DNA from: Soonwooa sp.
GTDB taxonomy: Bacteria; Bacteroidota; Bacteroidia; Flavobacteriales; Weeksellaceae
Direction of reading: 5' to 3'
Length of the DNA: 64,000 nt
NCBI RefSeq assembly: GCF_030151385.1
Contig: NZ_JASLDS010000073.1
Coordinates: 1 to 64,000 of the forward strand
The notes under the pieces were generated by a model. That model did not search any database. It was not told the DNA's origin and worked only from the letters and a program-made list of their open reading frames with translations. Shown piece by piece: positions 43,471 through 52,079 of the stretch (positions within the stretch are counted from its first letter, which is position 1; every line of letters starts with the position of its first letter). Both the position numbers and the translations under genes were made by a program.

Positions 43471-44097
43471 ATGAAAAAAATATTATATCTAACATTAATC
43501 CTTGGCGTGTTTATGGCTGAGGCACAAGACAAAATTCAAAGACTTTTACCCAATCAACAAAAATTCAAGGATTATATAGAAGAAATTGGAAATCCGTTGG
43601 AGGGAAATCCTGTTTTGTTAATCAATTACTTTGCGGAAAAGGAAGGCAGTTATTTGTTCTTTCTTAATGAAACTAAATCAAAAGGCGAATCCTATTTAAC
43701 ACCAAAACCTAAGGATTTGTATGCTGGACTTTACATTGAAGATCATGGCGGAATTTTGAAGCAGATTACTTTCAAAGATTTTGCTGGACCCCTTTCGCAA
43801 CCAAATTATTTACTGGATTATTGTATTGCAACAGATGCTGACAAAAACAAAAGTCCCGAGTTTTATCTCACCTATTTTGAATCTTCGGATGGTGAAGACG
43901 CAAAACCGCTAAAAGTAATTGTTTACTCCAGAAATGGAAAGGCTTTTGAAAAATCTAAAATAACGGCTTGGTTATCGTACCAACCTGACGCAAAAGATGG
44001 AATTGAAAAAGACGAAAACTTCAAAAAATTGCCTAAGAGTATTCAACTAAAGGCAGAAGATTTACTGAGTAAAGCTAAAAAGATAGTCAAAAAATAA
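43471..44097 (+). CDS. Hypothetical exported protein
   Basis: 208 residues with a signal peptide ending MAEAQ. Conserved-looking segments include QRLLPNQQKFKDYIEEIGNPLEGNPVLLINYFAEKEGSYLFFLNETKSKGESYL and LLDYCIATDADKNKSPEFYLTYFESSDGEDAKPLKVIVY. No recognised domain or catalytic residues. It is 50 bases downstream of the DUF6304-like gene and 24 bases before the SMI1 gene, so a small operon is possible. Confidence 0.65.
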   Translation: MKKILYLTLILGVFMAEAQDKIQRLLPNQQKFKDYIEEIGNPLEGNPVLLINYFAEKEGSYLFFLNETKSKGESYLTPKPKDLYAGLYIEDHGGILKQITFKDFAGPLSQPNYLLDYCIATDADKNKSPEFYLTYFESSDGEDAKPLKVIVYSRNGKAFEKSKITAWLSYQPDAKDGIEKDENFKKLPKSIQLKAEDLLSKAKKIVKK

Positions 44098-44121
44098 GAT
44101 TTAAATTTGAAAAGCAAACGA

Positions 44122-45063
44122 ATGAAAAATATTGTTGAAACATTAAAACAACACGAACAATACAATGCGGATTCAGCAATTGGCGCTTCTGAAATCGAAG
44201 AACTAAACGAGAATTTAGGATTCCAGATTCCAGCGTTTTTTGTTGATTATTTGGAACATTTTGGTTTTGATGAAAATCTATTTTGGACCATTTTTAATGA
44301 CGAATCGGATTTTATAGATCAAAATGAATTTATCCGAGAAATGGATGAATATCAAGATTATATTGTCATCGGCGATGAATACGGAGAAAATCTAATTTTA
44401 GCACATCTTGAAAGCAGTCAATTGTACTTATTGGAAGACGATCATTTGTTTGATTTAAAAATAAACTTTAAGCAAATGTTAGAGGAAATTACGGATTCTC
44501 TAAAGCCTTTTGACTACAATATTTACAAAGAAATTGACACCGCTTATCAATCACTTTTGTCACATAAAAATGAAGTTTCGGAGGTTATTAAATTGGCAAT
44601 TGAAAATCTAAAAAATGAAGCCACAGAAAATGACGATCAATTGTATTCTATCATAATTTCAAAAGATGAAAACGCAAACTATACTGTTTCTTGTGGAAGC
44701 TTCAATGATTTTAAAATCAAAACAGATTCTGAGAACATCAATTATAACGACTTGTTTAATACGAAAAAATCTAAGTATCAAGGGAAATTGGATTTTAGTT
44801 TTCTAAAACAAGAATCTAACTTAACGAATAAAAAAGCTTTGGATTTACTTTGTTTAGACGTTTTACGGGAACTAAAAAATGACAATTATTTCGAAGATCA
44901 AGTTGAAAATATTTCGATTTCGGTAGAGTCAACGGATACTGATATCTTTACAGAAGATTCCTATGATGATGCGTTGACAAAGCGAAAAAACTTACTAACA
45001 ACAATTAGAAGATTTTGGGAAACGCCTTATGATAGGACAAGATTAATCCTCGAAAATCTGTAA
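44122..45063 (+). CDS. SMI1/KNR4 (SUKH) family protein
   Basis: 313 residues from the ATG at 44122. The N-terminal SMI1/KNR4 domain (about 1-130) has IEELNENLGFQIPAFFVDYLEHFGFDENLFW, the acidic EMDEYQDYIVIGDEYGENLILAHLESSQLYLLEDDH core and no catalytic site. The C-terminal half (about 150-313) is acidic and unassigned. SUKH proteins are often immunity proteins against contact-dependent or secreted toxins, but no toxin gene is seen nearby. It is followed 5 bases later by a zinc-ribbon gene. Confidence 0.8.
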   Translation: MKNIVETLKQHEQYNADSAIGASEIEELNENLGFQIPAFFVDYLEHFGFDENLFWTIFNDESDFIDQNEFIREMDEYQDYIVIGDEYGENLILAHLESSQLYLLEDDHLFDLKINFKQMLEEITDSLKPFDYNIYKEIDTAYQSLLSHKNEVSEVIKLAIENLKNEATENDDQLYSIIISKDENANYTVSCGSFNDFKIKTDSENINYNDLFNTKKSKYQGKLDFSFLKQESNLTNKKALDLLCLDVLRELKNDNYFEDQVENISISVESTDTDIFTEDSYDDALTKRKNLLTTIRRFWETPYDRTRLILENL

Positions 45064-45068
45064 ACATT

Positions 45069-45608
45069 ATGTGCAAGTATGCGATGATTGCTTATAAAAA
45101 CCATTTTGCTTGTTTTGATTGTCAAAAGACTTTCAAACGTCGCTTGTGGATTGATATTAAGAAAGGCGCTAAAGAAGATTCGCCCGCAAAATGTCCGCAA
45201 TGTGGTGGTGAAATGGTATCGATGGGAAAAGATTTTGAATCGCCAAAAATGAATGATGATAAAGCTTGGACTCACCTCAAAAACCTTTATGACGTTGGAA
45301 TTACATTCCATTCGTGCGGTTGCACGGGTCCAGGTTATATTCCGCGAGATCATGAGACTTTGCTTCGTTATTTTGAAAATATCAAAACGCATTATTTTTC
45401 CGAGTTGGACTTTTGGCGTTCACGAGTCGAACCAGAAACCAAGCAAGAACGCATTAAAGACGGGCAGCGAAATCGGCATAAATTATCGCCTGTCAATTCA
45501 AATTACGACAAAGTAATTGTGAAAAATCAAGAAGGAATTGATTATTGGCATCTAAAAATCAAAAATATTGAAGCCAAAATTGAAACGATAAAACTTCAGA
45601 AATCATGA
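45069..45608 (+). CDS. Hypothetical protein with zinc-ribbon-like Cys pairs
   Basis: 179 residues. Two Cys pairs (CFDC at about 15-18 and CPQC about 42-45) suggest a zinc ribbon; a CGCTGPGYIP motif adds two more Cys. The C-terminal third is Lys/Glu-rich helix. No function recognised. It overlaps the next gene's start by 4 bases and follows the SMI1 gene by 5 bases. Confidence 0.75.
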   Translation: MCKYAMIAYKNHFACFDCQKTFKRRLWIDIKKGAKEDSPAKCPQCGGEMVSMGKDFESPKMNDDKAWTHLKNLYDVGITFHSCGCTGPGYIPRDHETLLRYFENIKTHYFSELDFWRSRVEPETKQERIKDGQRNRHKLSPVNSNYDKVIVKNQEGIDYWHLKIKNIEAKIETIKLQKS

Positions 45609-46099
45609 AATTGTTCCTAAATGTCTTTTTAATTACGTCTGCACTTTTTGGTTGTCAATCGAAAAGCGAACCTACACCAGACACGAGCAAATCAACTGTG
45701 CCAGAACTTAAAAAAGAAATAAAATTCGATACTTCCGTCCAAACTGCTCATATTTTTGTAGCATTATGCGATAATAAATATCAAGGCATTGTTCCCGTTC
45801 CGGCAGGGATTGGCAATGGACAAGATCCAGTCACTAATTTGTATTGGGGCGCAGGTTACGGTGTGAAAACGTATTTCAAAAACAGTAAAGATTGGAAACT
45901 TTTGAAAGCGTCAAAGCTTAATAACACTGTTTTGGAACGTTTAATATTTAAACATAAAACAAAAGATTTCTATCTCATTGCCGACGCTTATGATGGAAAA
46001 GAGATCCAAAAGACCACAGAAGATTTTTTGTATAGCAGTTCTGGACAACAAAAAGACACGCTAAGTATTGATAACAAAATACTTGGTATTATCTTCTGA
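45605..46099 (+). CDS. Hypothetical lipoprotein, 3'-truncated
   Basis: 164 residues. A lipoprotein signal (LFGC) is followed by the conserved family segment AHIFVALCDNKYQGIVPVPAGIGNGQDPVTNLYWGAGYGVKTYFKNSKDW and YLIADAYDGKEIQKTTEDFLYSSSG. From memory, relatives are about 230-260 residues and continue with a glycine-rich C-terminal part; here the frame stops at GIIF. The missing end coincides with the truncated end of the convergent island gene, so the island junction probably cut this gene. Function unknown. Confidence 0.75.
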   Translation: MKLFLNVFLITSALFGCQSKSEPTPDTSKSTVPELKKEIKFDTSVQTAHIFVALCDNKYQGIVPVPAGIGNGQDPVTNLYWGAGYGVKTYFKNSKDWKLLKASKLNNTVLERLIFKHKTKDFYLIADAYDGKEIQKTTEDFLYSSSGQQKDTLSIDNKILGIIF

Positions 46100-47257
46100 C
46101 GGATTTTTTTTCAATTGTTCTGAAAAACCAACAATAGATTTTGCTAGCACCATCTTGTAGGCATAATCTTCTATGATATTTTTTTGCTTTACATACTGGT
46201 TTGAACAGAATATAGCAGCAACAATGGGAAGTGGTAATAATGCAATTCTCCCTATCAGTAAATGCAGATCGCTTGTCTTTTCAACGGTAATCCATATACC
46301 AAGCCCAATAGCTACCAAGATAAAAAAAGTAGCACCACCAATCCATAAAGCACTAAGTTGCCATTTTTTGGCAGCGGTATATTGAGTATCAAAAGACTCA
46401 CTAAGACCTGATGCTGTTGAATAATGCAATGCTGTTTTTGCATTTTGTATTAACTGCTCTGCCTCACCTAAGACCTTTTTCCGTTCGGTTTCATATTCCT
46501 CTAACTTTTTGTCATTTTCACTTGTCCTTTGTTCTAATTCTCCTAAGCGATTTTCTCTTTCTTGTACTTTTTTGGCAAATCCATCTATCAATTTTTCATT
46601 ACTTTTAGCTTCGTTTAGATGATTAACAATAGATTCCAAATTTTCGTCTGCAGTTTCCTTTATTTCCTCCAGTTTGGAATTTATACTTTTTAGATTTTCA
46701 GATTTATCTTCAATTTCTGACTTATATTCCTCAATTGTTTCAAGCTCAACTTGAAGTTCATCAAACTTAGATTTAAGTTCTTTTGACTTTTCTTCAGCTC
46801 CATCAGTTAATTCATCAATTTTCGTTTTTTGATTATTAGCTTCAACAAGTACCGTTGCAAATTCGTCACATTGTTCTAATAGTTTTTTATTCGCCTCCTG
46901 AAACAGCTCCCATCTTTCCTTATTTTTAGATACATTATACGATCTTAATAAAACCTTAAGCTCATCAACATATTTAGCTAGAGTTGAAGGGCTAGAAATA
47001 TATGAGTTTATATTTACGAGTAGGTTTTTCATCGAGTATCTTTCATTGTAGGTAGAAATCTTAATAAATTGATTATGCGATCTTACCAGATAGGAAATAT
47101 CAACTAATAATGATTCAAGCCCTAAATAAATACCTTTTCCAGAATATTCATTTTCACTGCCATATGTACTAGAATATGTTGATTTGTCTACAGTCTTTAA
47201 TGCTTCTTTGATTTCGTCACGAAGCTTTGCGATTTCTTTAATTGTTGTTGTTTCCAT
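46061..47257 (-). CDS. Coiled-coil membrane protein of the RM island, probably 3'-truncated
   Basis: 398 residues. A helical N-terminal domain (1-130) is followed by a long coiled coil (about 135-280; EEKSKELKSKFDELQVELETIEEYKSEIEDKSENLKS), then two close membrane helices (LSALWIGGATFFILVAIGLGIWI and LIGRIALLPLPIVAAIFCSNQYV) and a short cytoplasmic tail. The tail ends in NPSEDNTKYFVINT just where it meets the truncated lipoprotein gene, so it may lack a few dozen residues. Proteins of this form occur beside type I RM genes. It is 100 bases downstream of hsdS. Confidence 0.7.
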   Translation of the reverse strand: METTTIKEIAKLRDEIKEALKTVDKSTYSSTYGSENEYSGKGIYLGLESLLVDISYLVRSHNQFIKISTYNERYSMKNLLVNINSYISSPSTLAKYVDELKVLLRSYNVSKNKERWELFQEANKKLLEQCDEFATVLVEANNQKTKIDELTDGAEEKSKELKSKFDELQVELETIEEYKSEIEDKSENLKSINSKLEEIKETADENLESIVNHLNEAKSNEKLIDGFAKKVQERENRLGELEQRTSENDKKLEEYETERKKVLGEAEQLIQNAKTALHYSTASGLSESFDTQYTAAKKWQLSALWIGGATFFILVAIGLGIWITVEKTSDLHLLIGRIALLPLPIVAAIFCSNQYVKQKNIIEDYAYKMVLAKSIVGFSEQLKKNPSEDNTKYFVINT

Positions 47258-47357
47258 TTTATTATTTTGGTTTAAGTTTTAGACAACAATCTCCAGAGGA
47301 GTGAAAAAATCACCCCTAAAAAGATTGGTTATGTTATATGATTACGCTACGCAATAA

Positions 47358-48548
47358 CTATGAAAAGCTTTCTTGCAACAAACTATTGAAAAGCGCTTCG
47401 CTTTTGGCTAAGGCGTCTTGTGTGAATTGTTTTTGCGCTTCTATTACTGCAATACGTTCTGCAAACTGGTTTTGAAGAGAAATGGGGGGATTCGAAATAA
47501 TTAGATCTTTTAATGCAAAAATTTTCAATTCAGCGAAAGTAGTACCTGATGCAATTTTTGAATAATTTTTTGCAAAATTTGCTTTTAAATTTTTCTTTAG
47601 AAAGGTACTATTAATTTTAGTTTGATTTACTTTAACCCATAAAACACGACCATCTTTAAAATAAAATGGATCATTATTCTTCACCTCAAAAATTCTTCCA
47701 TCTGGACAAATAGAAGGCATTAATAAATCTCCTACTTGTGGTATACCAGAATCTTTTTTTAATTTATGATAATGATGTTCTGATATGAATAAAGTTGGAT
47801 TAATCATTTCATCATTTCCAAGAGCACCTACTTCAGTACCTCTATAAAAAGGAATACCATTCTCTTTTAACTCTTCTACAAAAACCCTCTTACTAGATCC
47901 GACTCCACATAAATCTCCCAGTTTCACTTTCTCCCAACCCATTTCATTTTTCACAGGATCACCAAACATATCGATAAAAAGCGATTGGGTAAGTGCATCG
48001 TATTTGTCGATAAGTTGTTGGTTGAGGCGGCGGATTTCATCGGCTTTGTCCAACTTTGCCGCAATGGCTTTTTGCTGGTCTAAAGAGGGAAGTGGGATTT
48101 CGATGGCTTCTAACTTTTTCCTTGAAATCCTTTGTCTAGTAGTACCTGTAACACCTGATGAAACTTTATTTAAAAAACTTTCAGAATTAATGTAGTGAAC
48201 TAAATAACGATTATCAAGATCATTGTTCTTATTTCTAAAAATAGCAATATCAACAACTGTAACATATTTATTTACTTCTTCAAAAGGAAATTCGCAGCAT
48301 CTTCCAATTGGATCAGGCATTCTTGCAATTAAAATATCTCCTTTTTCTAAAAAAGTACATTTCAATTCTAAAGCTTTTTCGTAATTCATAAATCGATTTG
48401 ACTTATTAATAAAATTACGTATTCCAATATCAGCTAATTGTATCAGTTTTACTTCTCCATTTAAATCTTGATCTTTACTTTCAATCCAGTCTCCATCTTT
48501 AAAAAGTCCGTTTCCCTTAACTAATTCACCTAATCTAATTCTCTCCAT
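47358..48548 (-). CDS. hsdS: Type I restriction-modification specificity subunit HsdS
   Basis: 396-residue DNA-recognition subunit that guides the HsdM methyltransferase. Two target-recognition domains are visible. TRD1 (1-155) ends in ISRKKLEAIEIPLPSLDQQKAIAAKLDKADEIRRLNQQLI (conserved helical spacer); TRD2 (about 205-350) ends in LKDLIISNPPISLQNQFAERIAVIEAQKQF (second spacer). Each TRD binds half of a bipartite site; the sequence recognised cannot be told. 14 bases downstream of the 280-residue gene and in the same operon as hsdM. Confidence 0.95.
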   Translation of the reverse strand: MERIRLGELVKGNGLFKDGDWIESKDQDLNGEVKLIQLADIGIRNFINKSNRFMNYEKALELKCTFLEKGDILIARMPDPIGRCCEFPFEEVNKYVTVVDIAIFRNKNNDLDNRYLVHYINSESFLNKVSSGVTGTTRQRISRKKLEAIEIPLPSLDQQKAIAAKLDKADEIRRLNQQLIDKYDALTQSLFIDMFGDPVKNEMGWEKVKLGDLCGVGSSKRVFVEELKENGIPFYRGTEVGALGNDEMINPTLFISEHHYHKLKKDSGIPQVGDLLMPSICPDGRIFEVKNNDPFYFKDGRVLWVKVNQTKINSTFLKKNLKANFAKNYSKIASGTTFAELKIFALKDLIISNPPISLQNQFAERIAVIEAQKQFTQDALAKSEALFNSLLQESFS

Positions 48549-48562
48549 TTTTTATTTTATTT

Positions 48563-49405
48563 CTAACACCAGTGAACTGGATTTTGGGTTTCTATTGAGG
48601 CTTTACAAAGATTTTCTAAGGATTCTATAACGGACATCCAATAGTCGTCGCCATCAAATTCTTCTTTAACCACTTCATAAGCGATTTCGGTTTCAGCAGG
48701 TTTGTTTTCGCCTAACTGTATTGGGAAATATGAACCTATATTTAAACCTTTTGCATGCTCATCAATAAATGCTACTCGCTTTTCATCAACGACAACCGTC
48801 GAAAATTCTTTTGCGTGAAACAATATGTATTCGTTTTCGACACCTCCAATTTTTTTCTTCTCAAGTATGAAAAAACCTCTACTATCTAATACCAAGCTCT
48901 TGTTATAATCAAAAAAACCAAATCGTATTGTTTCATTATAGTCACCAATCATAATGACATCATGACTCTTTGTCTCTCGTAATACAATCTTATCGATTTT
49001 GGGTTGTAACGACTTTAGCAATTGCAATTCGGCTAAAGCTTTTTCAGATTGTGATGCAGACATTGCTCCGCCATTATGCGTGGGCAATTCTTTGGACAAA
49101 GTAGGGAATTTTTCATTTCCTCCTTGCTCAAAAAGATAGTTTCTGAAGCCAGACATTCCCGCAGAATTGCAAATGTGTTCTGAGGAAATTTCCATGTCTT
49201 CATGTGGACATGCTGTGCGCTTCCATTGATCCAACAAATCATTTTTATCGAAATAGTCATTCCATTCTTCATCTGTTTTCAAATTATCCTCAGAAATATT
49301 GTAACCAATTCCATCATCATCCAATATAACCAATTCTGGAAATGGTGGTGCAATGGTCTTCCCATCTTGATAGCATCTGCAAACTACAAAACCGTGATAA
49401 CTCAT
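48563..49405 (-). CDS. Unrecognised protein coupled to hsdM
   Basis: 280 residues between hsdM and hsdS; its ATG overlaps the hsdM stop (ATGA), so translation is coupled. The N-terminal part has paired Cys/His (VVCRCYQDGK, ACPHEDMEISSEHICNSAGMSGFRNYL) that could bind a metal, and the C-terminal half has several beta strands (DVIMIGDYNETIRFGFFDYNKSLVLDSRGFFILEKKKIGG). No nuclease motif was recognised. Its place in the operon suggests a role with the methyltransferase complex, for example as an accessory or a modulating subunit; this is inference only. Confidence 0.75.
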   Translation of the reverse strand: MSYHGFVVCRCYQDGKTIAPPFPELVILDDDGIGYNISEDNLKTDEEWNDYFDKNDLLDQWKRTACPHEDMEISSEHICNSAGMSGFRNYLFEQGGNEKFPTLSKELPTHNGGAMSASQSEKALAELQLLKSLQPKIDKIVLRETKSHDVIMIGDYNETIRFGFFDYNKSLVLDSRGFFILEKKKIGGVENEYILFHAKEFSTVVVDEKRVAFIDEHAKGLNIGSYFPIQLGENKPAETEIAYEVVKEEFDGDDYWMSVIESLENLCKASIETQNPVHWC

Positions 49406-50958
49406 GATTGCAACATTTTTTCAAGTTCAATAATGGCAGCTTGTCTTTGTGCATCCAAGGTTTTGATGTCTGCAATAATATCTTTTGGAGCGTCATAATG
49501 CACAGCTTCGTAAACGACTTCCTTGTAACGGTTGATGCTAAGATCATAATCGTTGGCGACGATTTCTGCTTTAGGAACCAGGAAAGATTGTTGGGTACGG
49601 TCTTTGTAGTTTTCGGCTGATGGTTGTTGGTAGATGGTTTTCCAATCCAACAATATGTTTGGGATATCGCATTTCCCAGCGACTTCGTCTTTGATGTTTT
49701 CAGGTTCAGAAAAAACTTGATCAAAAGCGTCTTCAGAAATCAATAGATTACGTTTGTCGTCCAAACTTAATCCATCTGCCTTCATATCGTAAAACCAAAC
49801 ATTGTCTGTACCTCCAGAATTGGTTTTAGTGAAGATAAGGATGGCTGTACTCACACCAGCATAAGGTTTGAAAACACCACTTGGCATAGAGATTACACCT
49901 TGCAACTGATGTTCTTCTACCAATTCTTTGCGGATATTTTTATGAGCGCCCGAACTTCCAAACAAAACGCCGTCAGGTACAATAACAGCAGCGCGTCCGC
50001 CTGTTCTTAGCATTCTGAGAATTAATGATAAAAACAATAATTCTGTTTTCTTGGTTTTGGTGGTTTGCAACAAGCTTTTTTCTACTTCGTCATAGTCCAA
50101 AGCACCTTTAAAAGGTGGATTTGCAAGAATTAATGAATATTGATTGGTTGTTTCGTTGCTTTCTGCCAAGGCACTTCCGCCTGTTAGAGACGGATTTTCG
50201 ATACCATGTAATTGCAGGTTCATCGATGCAATACGCATCATGGAAGGGTCAATCTCGATTCCGTTGAACATTTTTTTATTGTAATGTTCTCTAAAGTCTT
50301 TTTCTAAAAACCAATCTTCATGCACCTCATGAAGATATTGACTGGCGTTCACCAAAAATCCTGCGGTACCCATTGCTGGATCGCAAATCGTATCTTCTTC
50401 ACTCGGCTCCATTAATTCTACCATCATACGGATGATATGTCTTGGTGTACGGAATTGCCCATTAGTACCAGCTTCGGCAATTTTAGAAAGCATATATTCG
50501 TACAAGTCACCTTTGGTATCTTTCTTTTCCAAAGGTAATTTGTCGATTTGCTGAACCACTTTATCCAATAGTTTGGAAGTTGGAATCATAAAGGTTGCAC
50601 CTTTCATGTACTCGGAAAACTTACCACCATCAGCACCTAAAGTCTTCATGAAATCGAATGCTGTGATGCCATTAAGTTCTTTCTTTGGACGCGTAAAGAT
50701 ATCGAACATTACTTCTGGATCTTTATCCTTGAAGTTGCTCCAGCGTAAGGCTTCTTGATTGTCCTTATAAATAGGCTTACGTTGAGAACTTCCCAATCTA
50801 TTGATGTCTTTTTCGTACAGCATCTGACGATCATCCAACTGTTTCAAAAATATCAAATACGTAAATTGCTCGATAACAGTAAGTGGGTTAGAAATTCCAC
50901 CTGTCCAGAAGTCGTTCCAGATTTTATCTATTTGGGATTTTAATTCGCCAGTAATCAT
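49402..50958 (-). CDS. hsdM: Type I restriction-modification methyltransferase HsdM
   Basis: 518-residue N6-adenine methyltransferase. The start at 50958 gives the family's N-terminus (MITGELKSQIDKIWNDFWTGGISNP); a longer frame to 51000 exists. The N-terminal helical domain is followed by the SAM-binding motif I (TICDPAMGTAGFLVNA), motif IV NPPF (LILANPPFKG), and the target-recognition-associated FGSSGAHKNIRKELVEEHQLQGVISMPSGVFKPYAGVSTAILIF. It works with HsdS. An hsdR gene is not found in the window. Confidence 0.96.
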   Translation of the reverse strand: MITGELKSQIDKIWNDFWTGGISNPLTVIEQFTYLIFLKQLDDRQMLYEKDINRLGSSQRKPIYKDNQEALRWSNFKDKDPEVMFDIFTRPKKELNGITAFDFMKTLGADGGKFSEYMKGATFMIPTSKLLDKVVQQIDKLPLEKKDTKGDLYEYMLSKIAEAGTNGQFRTPRHIIRMMVELMEPSEEDTICDPAMGTAGFLVNASQYLHEVHEDWFLEKDFREHYNKKMFNGIEIDPSMMRIASMNLQLHGIENPSLTGGSALAESNETTNQYSLILANPPFKGALDYDEVEKSLLQTTKTKKTELLFLSLILRMLRTGGRAAVIVPDGVLFGSSGAHKNIRKELVEEHQLQGVISMPSGVFKPYAGVSTAILIFTKTNSGGTDNVWFYDMKADGLSLDDKRNLLISEDAFDQVFSEPENIKDEVAGKCDIPNILLDWKTIYQQPSAENYKDRTQQSFLVPKAEIVANDYDLSINRYKEVVYEAVHYDAPKDIIADIKTLDAQRQAAIIELEKMLQS

Positions 50959-51033
50959 ATATCTTTTCTTAAAAGACGTAAAAATAGGGATATTTTCCAT
51001 GGTTTTTAGGGTTTGATTTGTTGTTTTTTTGGA

Positions 51034-51070
51034 AGCTTTGTTAAGGCTCTGAATCTTAACAAGGCTTTTT
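51034..51070. terminator. Long hairpin between the SHOCT and hsdM genes
   Basis: AGCTTTGTTAAG (51034-51045) pairs with CTTAACAAGGCT (51055-51066), twelve pairs with one G-U, then TTTT on the plus strand. It could end leftward transcription of the SHOCT gene only weakly, because the T run is on the other strand. It may instead block antisense transcription into it. Confidence 0.5.
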
Positions 51071-51080
51071 AGGCTGTCAA

Positions 51081-51647
51081 TTATTTTTCAGCCATAATTT
51101 TGTCTTTTTCTTTCTGGAATTCGTCATCCGAAAGTATTCCGTTATCCTTCAGCTCTTTAATCTTTTTCAGTTTGTCATACTTGCTTTCAGAAATAACAAC
51201 CTGCGTTTGATTTTTAGATTTTGGCATAAACTCGTTTGGAACTATTATTTCTCCTGATCTAATTGCATTTTCCAAGTCAACTTCGTAGTTCATTAAGCCT
51301 CGTCCAATTTTGACATAATAGACGTAACCGTTTTTCTTACTTCCGCGCGGCATAATTTTTTTTACGCTGTAGGATAAACCCGAATTACTTCTTGCGAAAG
51401 AATTTGCCTGATTCGCTAAGCCTTTATAACCGGTTGTAGATGTATAATTAAACAATGAGCTGGCATTGGTACGGATAAATTTAAAGTCGCCATCGTTCAT
51501 AGATCCTGTTCCGATTTTCAGTTCAAGTCCTTCGTAGGCTTTAAAACCAGTAGACGTTGTTAAGGTGTCATTTTCGAATTTTGGTTCTTGCTGTGCAGAA
51601 GCAAAAATTCCAATTAATAGTAGAGAAAGTAGTACTAAATTTTTCAT
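51081..51647 (-). CDS. SHOCT domain-containing exported protein
   Basis: 188 residues with a signal peptide (LLSLLLIGIFASAQ). The C-terminal SHOCT motif (YDKLKKIKELKDNGILSDDEFQKEKDKIMAE) is clear; the middle is a strand-rich domain of unknown function (FKAYEGLELKIGTGSMNDGDFKF). SHOCT often works as an oligomerisation or DNA/membrane tether. It lies 23 bases downstream of the HIRAN gene and is probably under the same promoter. Confidence 0.8.
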   Translation of the reverse strand: MKNLVLLSLLLIGIFASAQQEPKFENDTLTTSTGFKAYEGLELKIGTGSMNDGDFKFIRTNASSLFNYTSTTGYKGLANQANSFARSNSGLSYSVKKIMPRGSKKNGYVYYVKIGRGLMNYEVDLENAIRSGEIIVPNEFMPKSKNQTQVVISESKYDKLKKIKELKDNGILSDDEFQKEKDKIMAEK

Positions 51648-51670
51648 AGTTTAAAATATTAAAAGGTTAA

Positions 51671-51985
51671 TTAATTCACTAAATGAGCAACAACTGAGAT
51701 TTGATTTTCTGGATGAGCATCTTTAGAAATTCTTTGGATTCGAGCTTCCACAAACTTGTGCAATCCAACGCTAAAGAGTTTGTAAAATATTCTGTTTTCG
51801 GATCTTGGTACAAATCCTAATTTGTAATCTTCATAATAAATGGCGATTGCTCGAGCATCATATTTGTTTTCTTTGTCAATCTTTAAGCGAAGCTTAGTTC
51901 CAATTCTTAAATCTTTAAAGGCAAGGACTCCATCATAATAAGTGAAGCCCGCGATGTCGAAATGCGACAAGTGTTCTTTTTTCAT
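51671..51985 (-). CDS. HIRAN domain protein
   Basis: 104-residue stand-alone HIRAN domain. Family motifs: HFDIAGFTYYDGV, KLRLKIDKENKYDARAIAIYY and KLGFVPRSENRIF. HIRAN binds DNA ends and single-stranded 3' termini and is often found with helicases and in phage-related or defence contexts. Here it is alone and is preceded by a WYL-operator-like palindrome in its promoter. Confidence 0.88.
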   Translation of the reverse strand: MKKEHLSHFDIAGFTYYDGVLAFKDLRIGTKLRLKIDKENKYDARAIAIYYEDYKLGFVPRSENRIFYKLFSVGLHKFVEARIQRISKDAHPENQISVVAHLVN

Positions 51986-52026
51986 TTTTTAAAGTTTTAA
52001 TTAATAATTCAAAGGTGAGATTGAAG

Positions 52027-52045
52027 TGTGCAGAGGAAGTGCACA
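52027..52045 (-). promoter_or_regulatory. Candidate operator in the HIRAN promoter
   Basis: The palindrome GTGCAGAGGAAGTGCAC (52028-52044) recurs almost exactly at 53357-53373. It begins 11 bases upstream of CACCTTTG (52017-52010 on the minus strand), one base from TAnnTTTG, so it covers the -33 region of the HIRAN-SHOCT promoter. Confidence 0.65.
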
Positions 52046-52079
52046 GTATAAAATATATTCTTATAAAAAAAGAGATAAT

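Noticed and set aside
49317..49724. 135-residue minus-strand ORF
   Set aside because: Out-of-frame reading of hsdM and its neighbour on the same strand.
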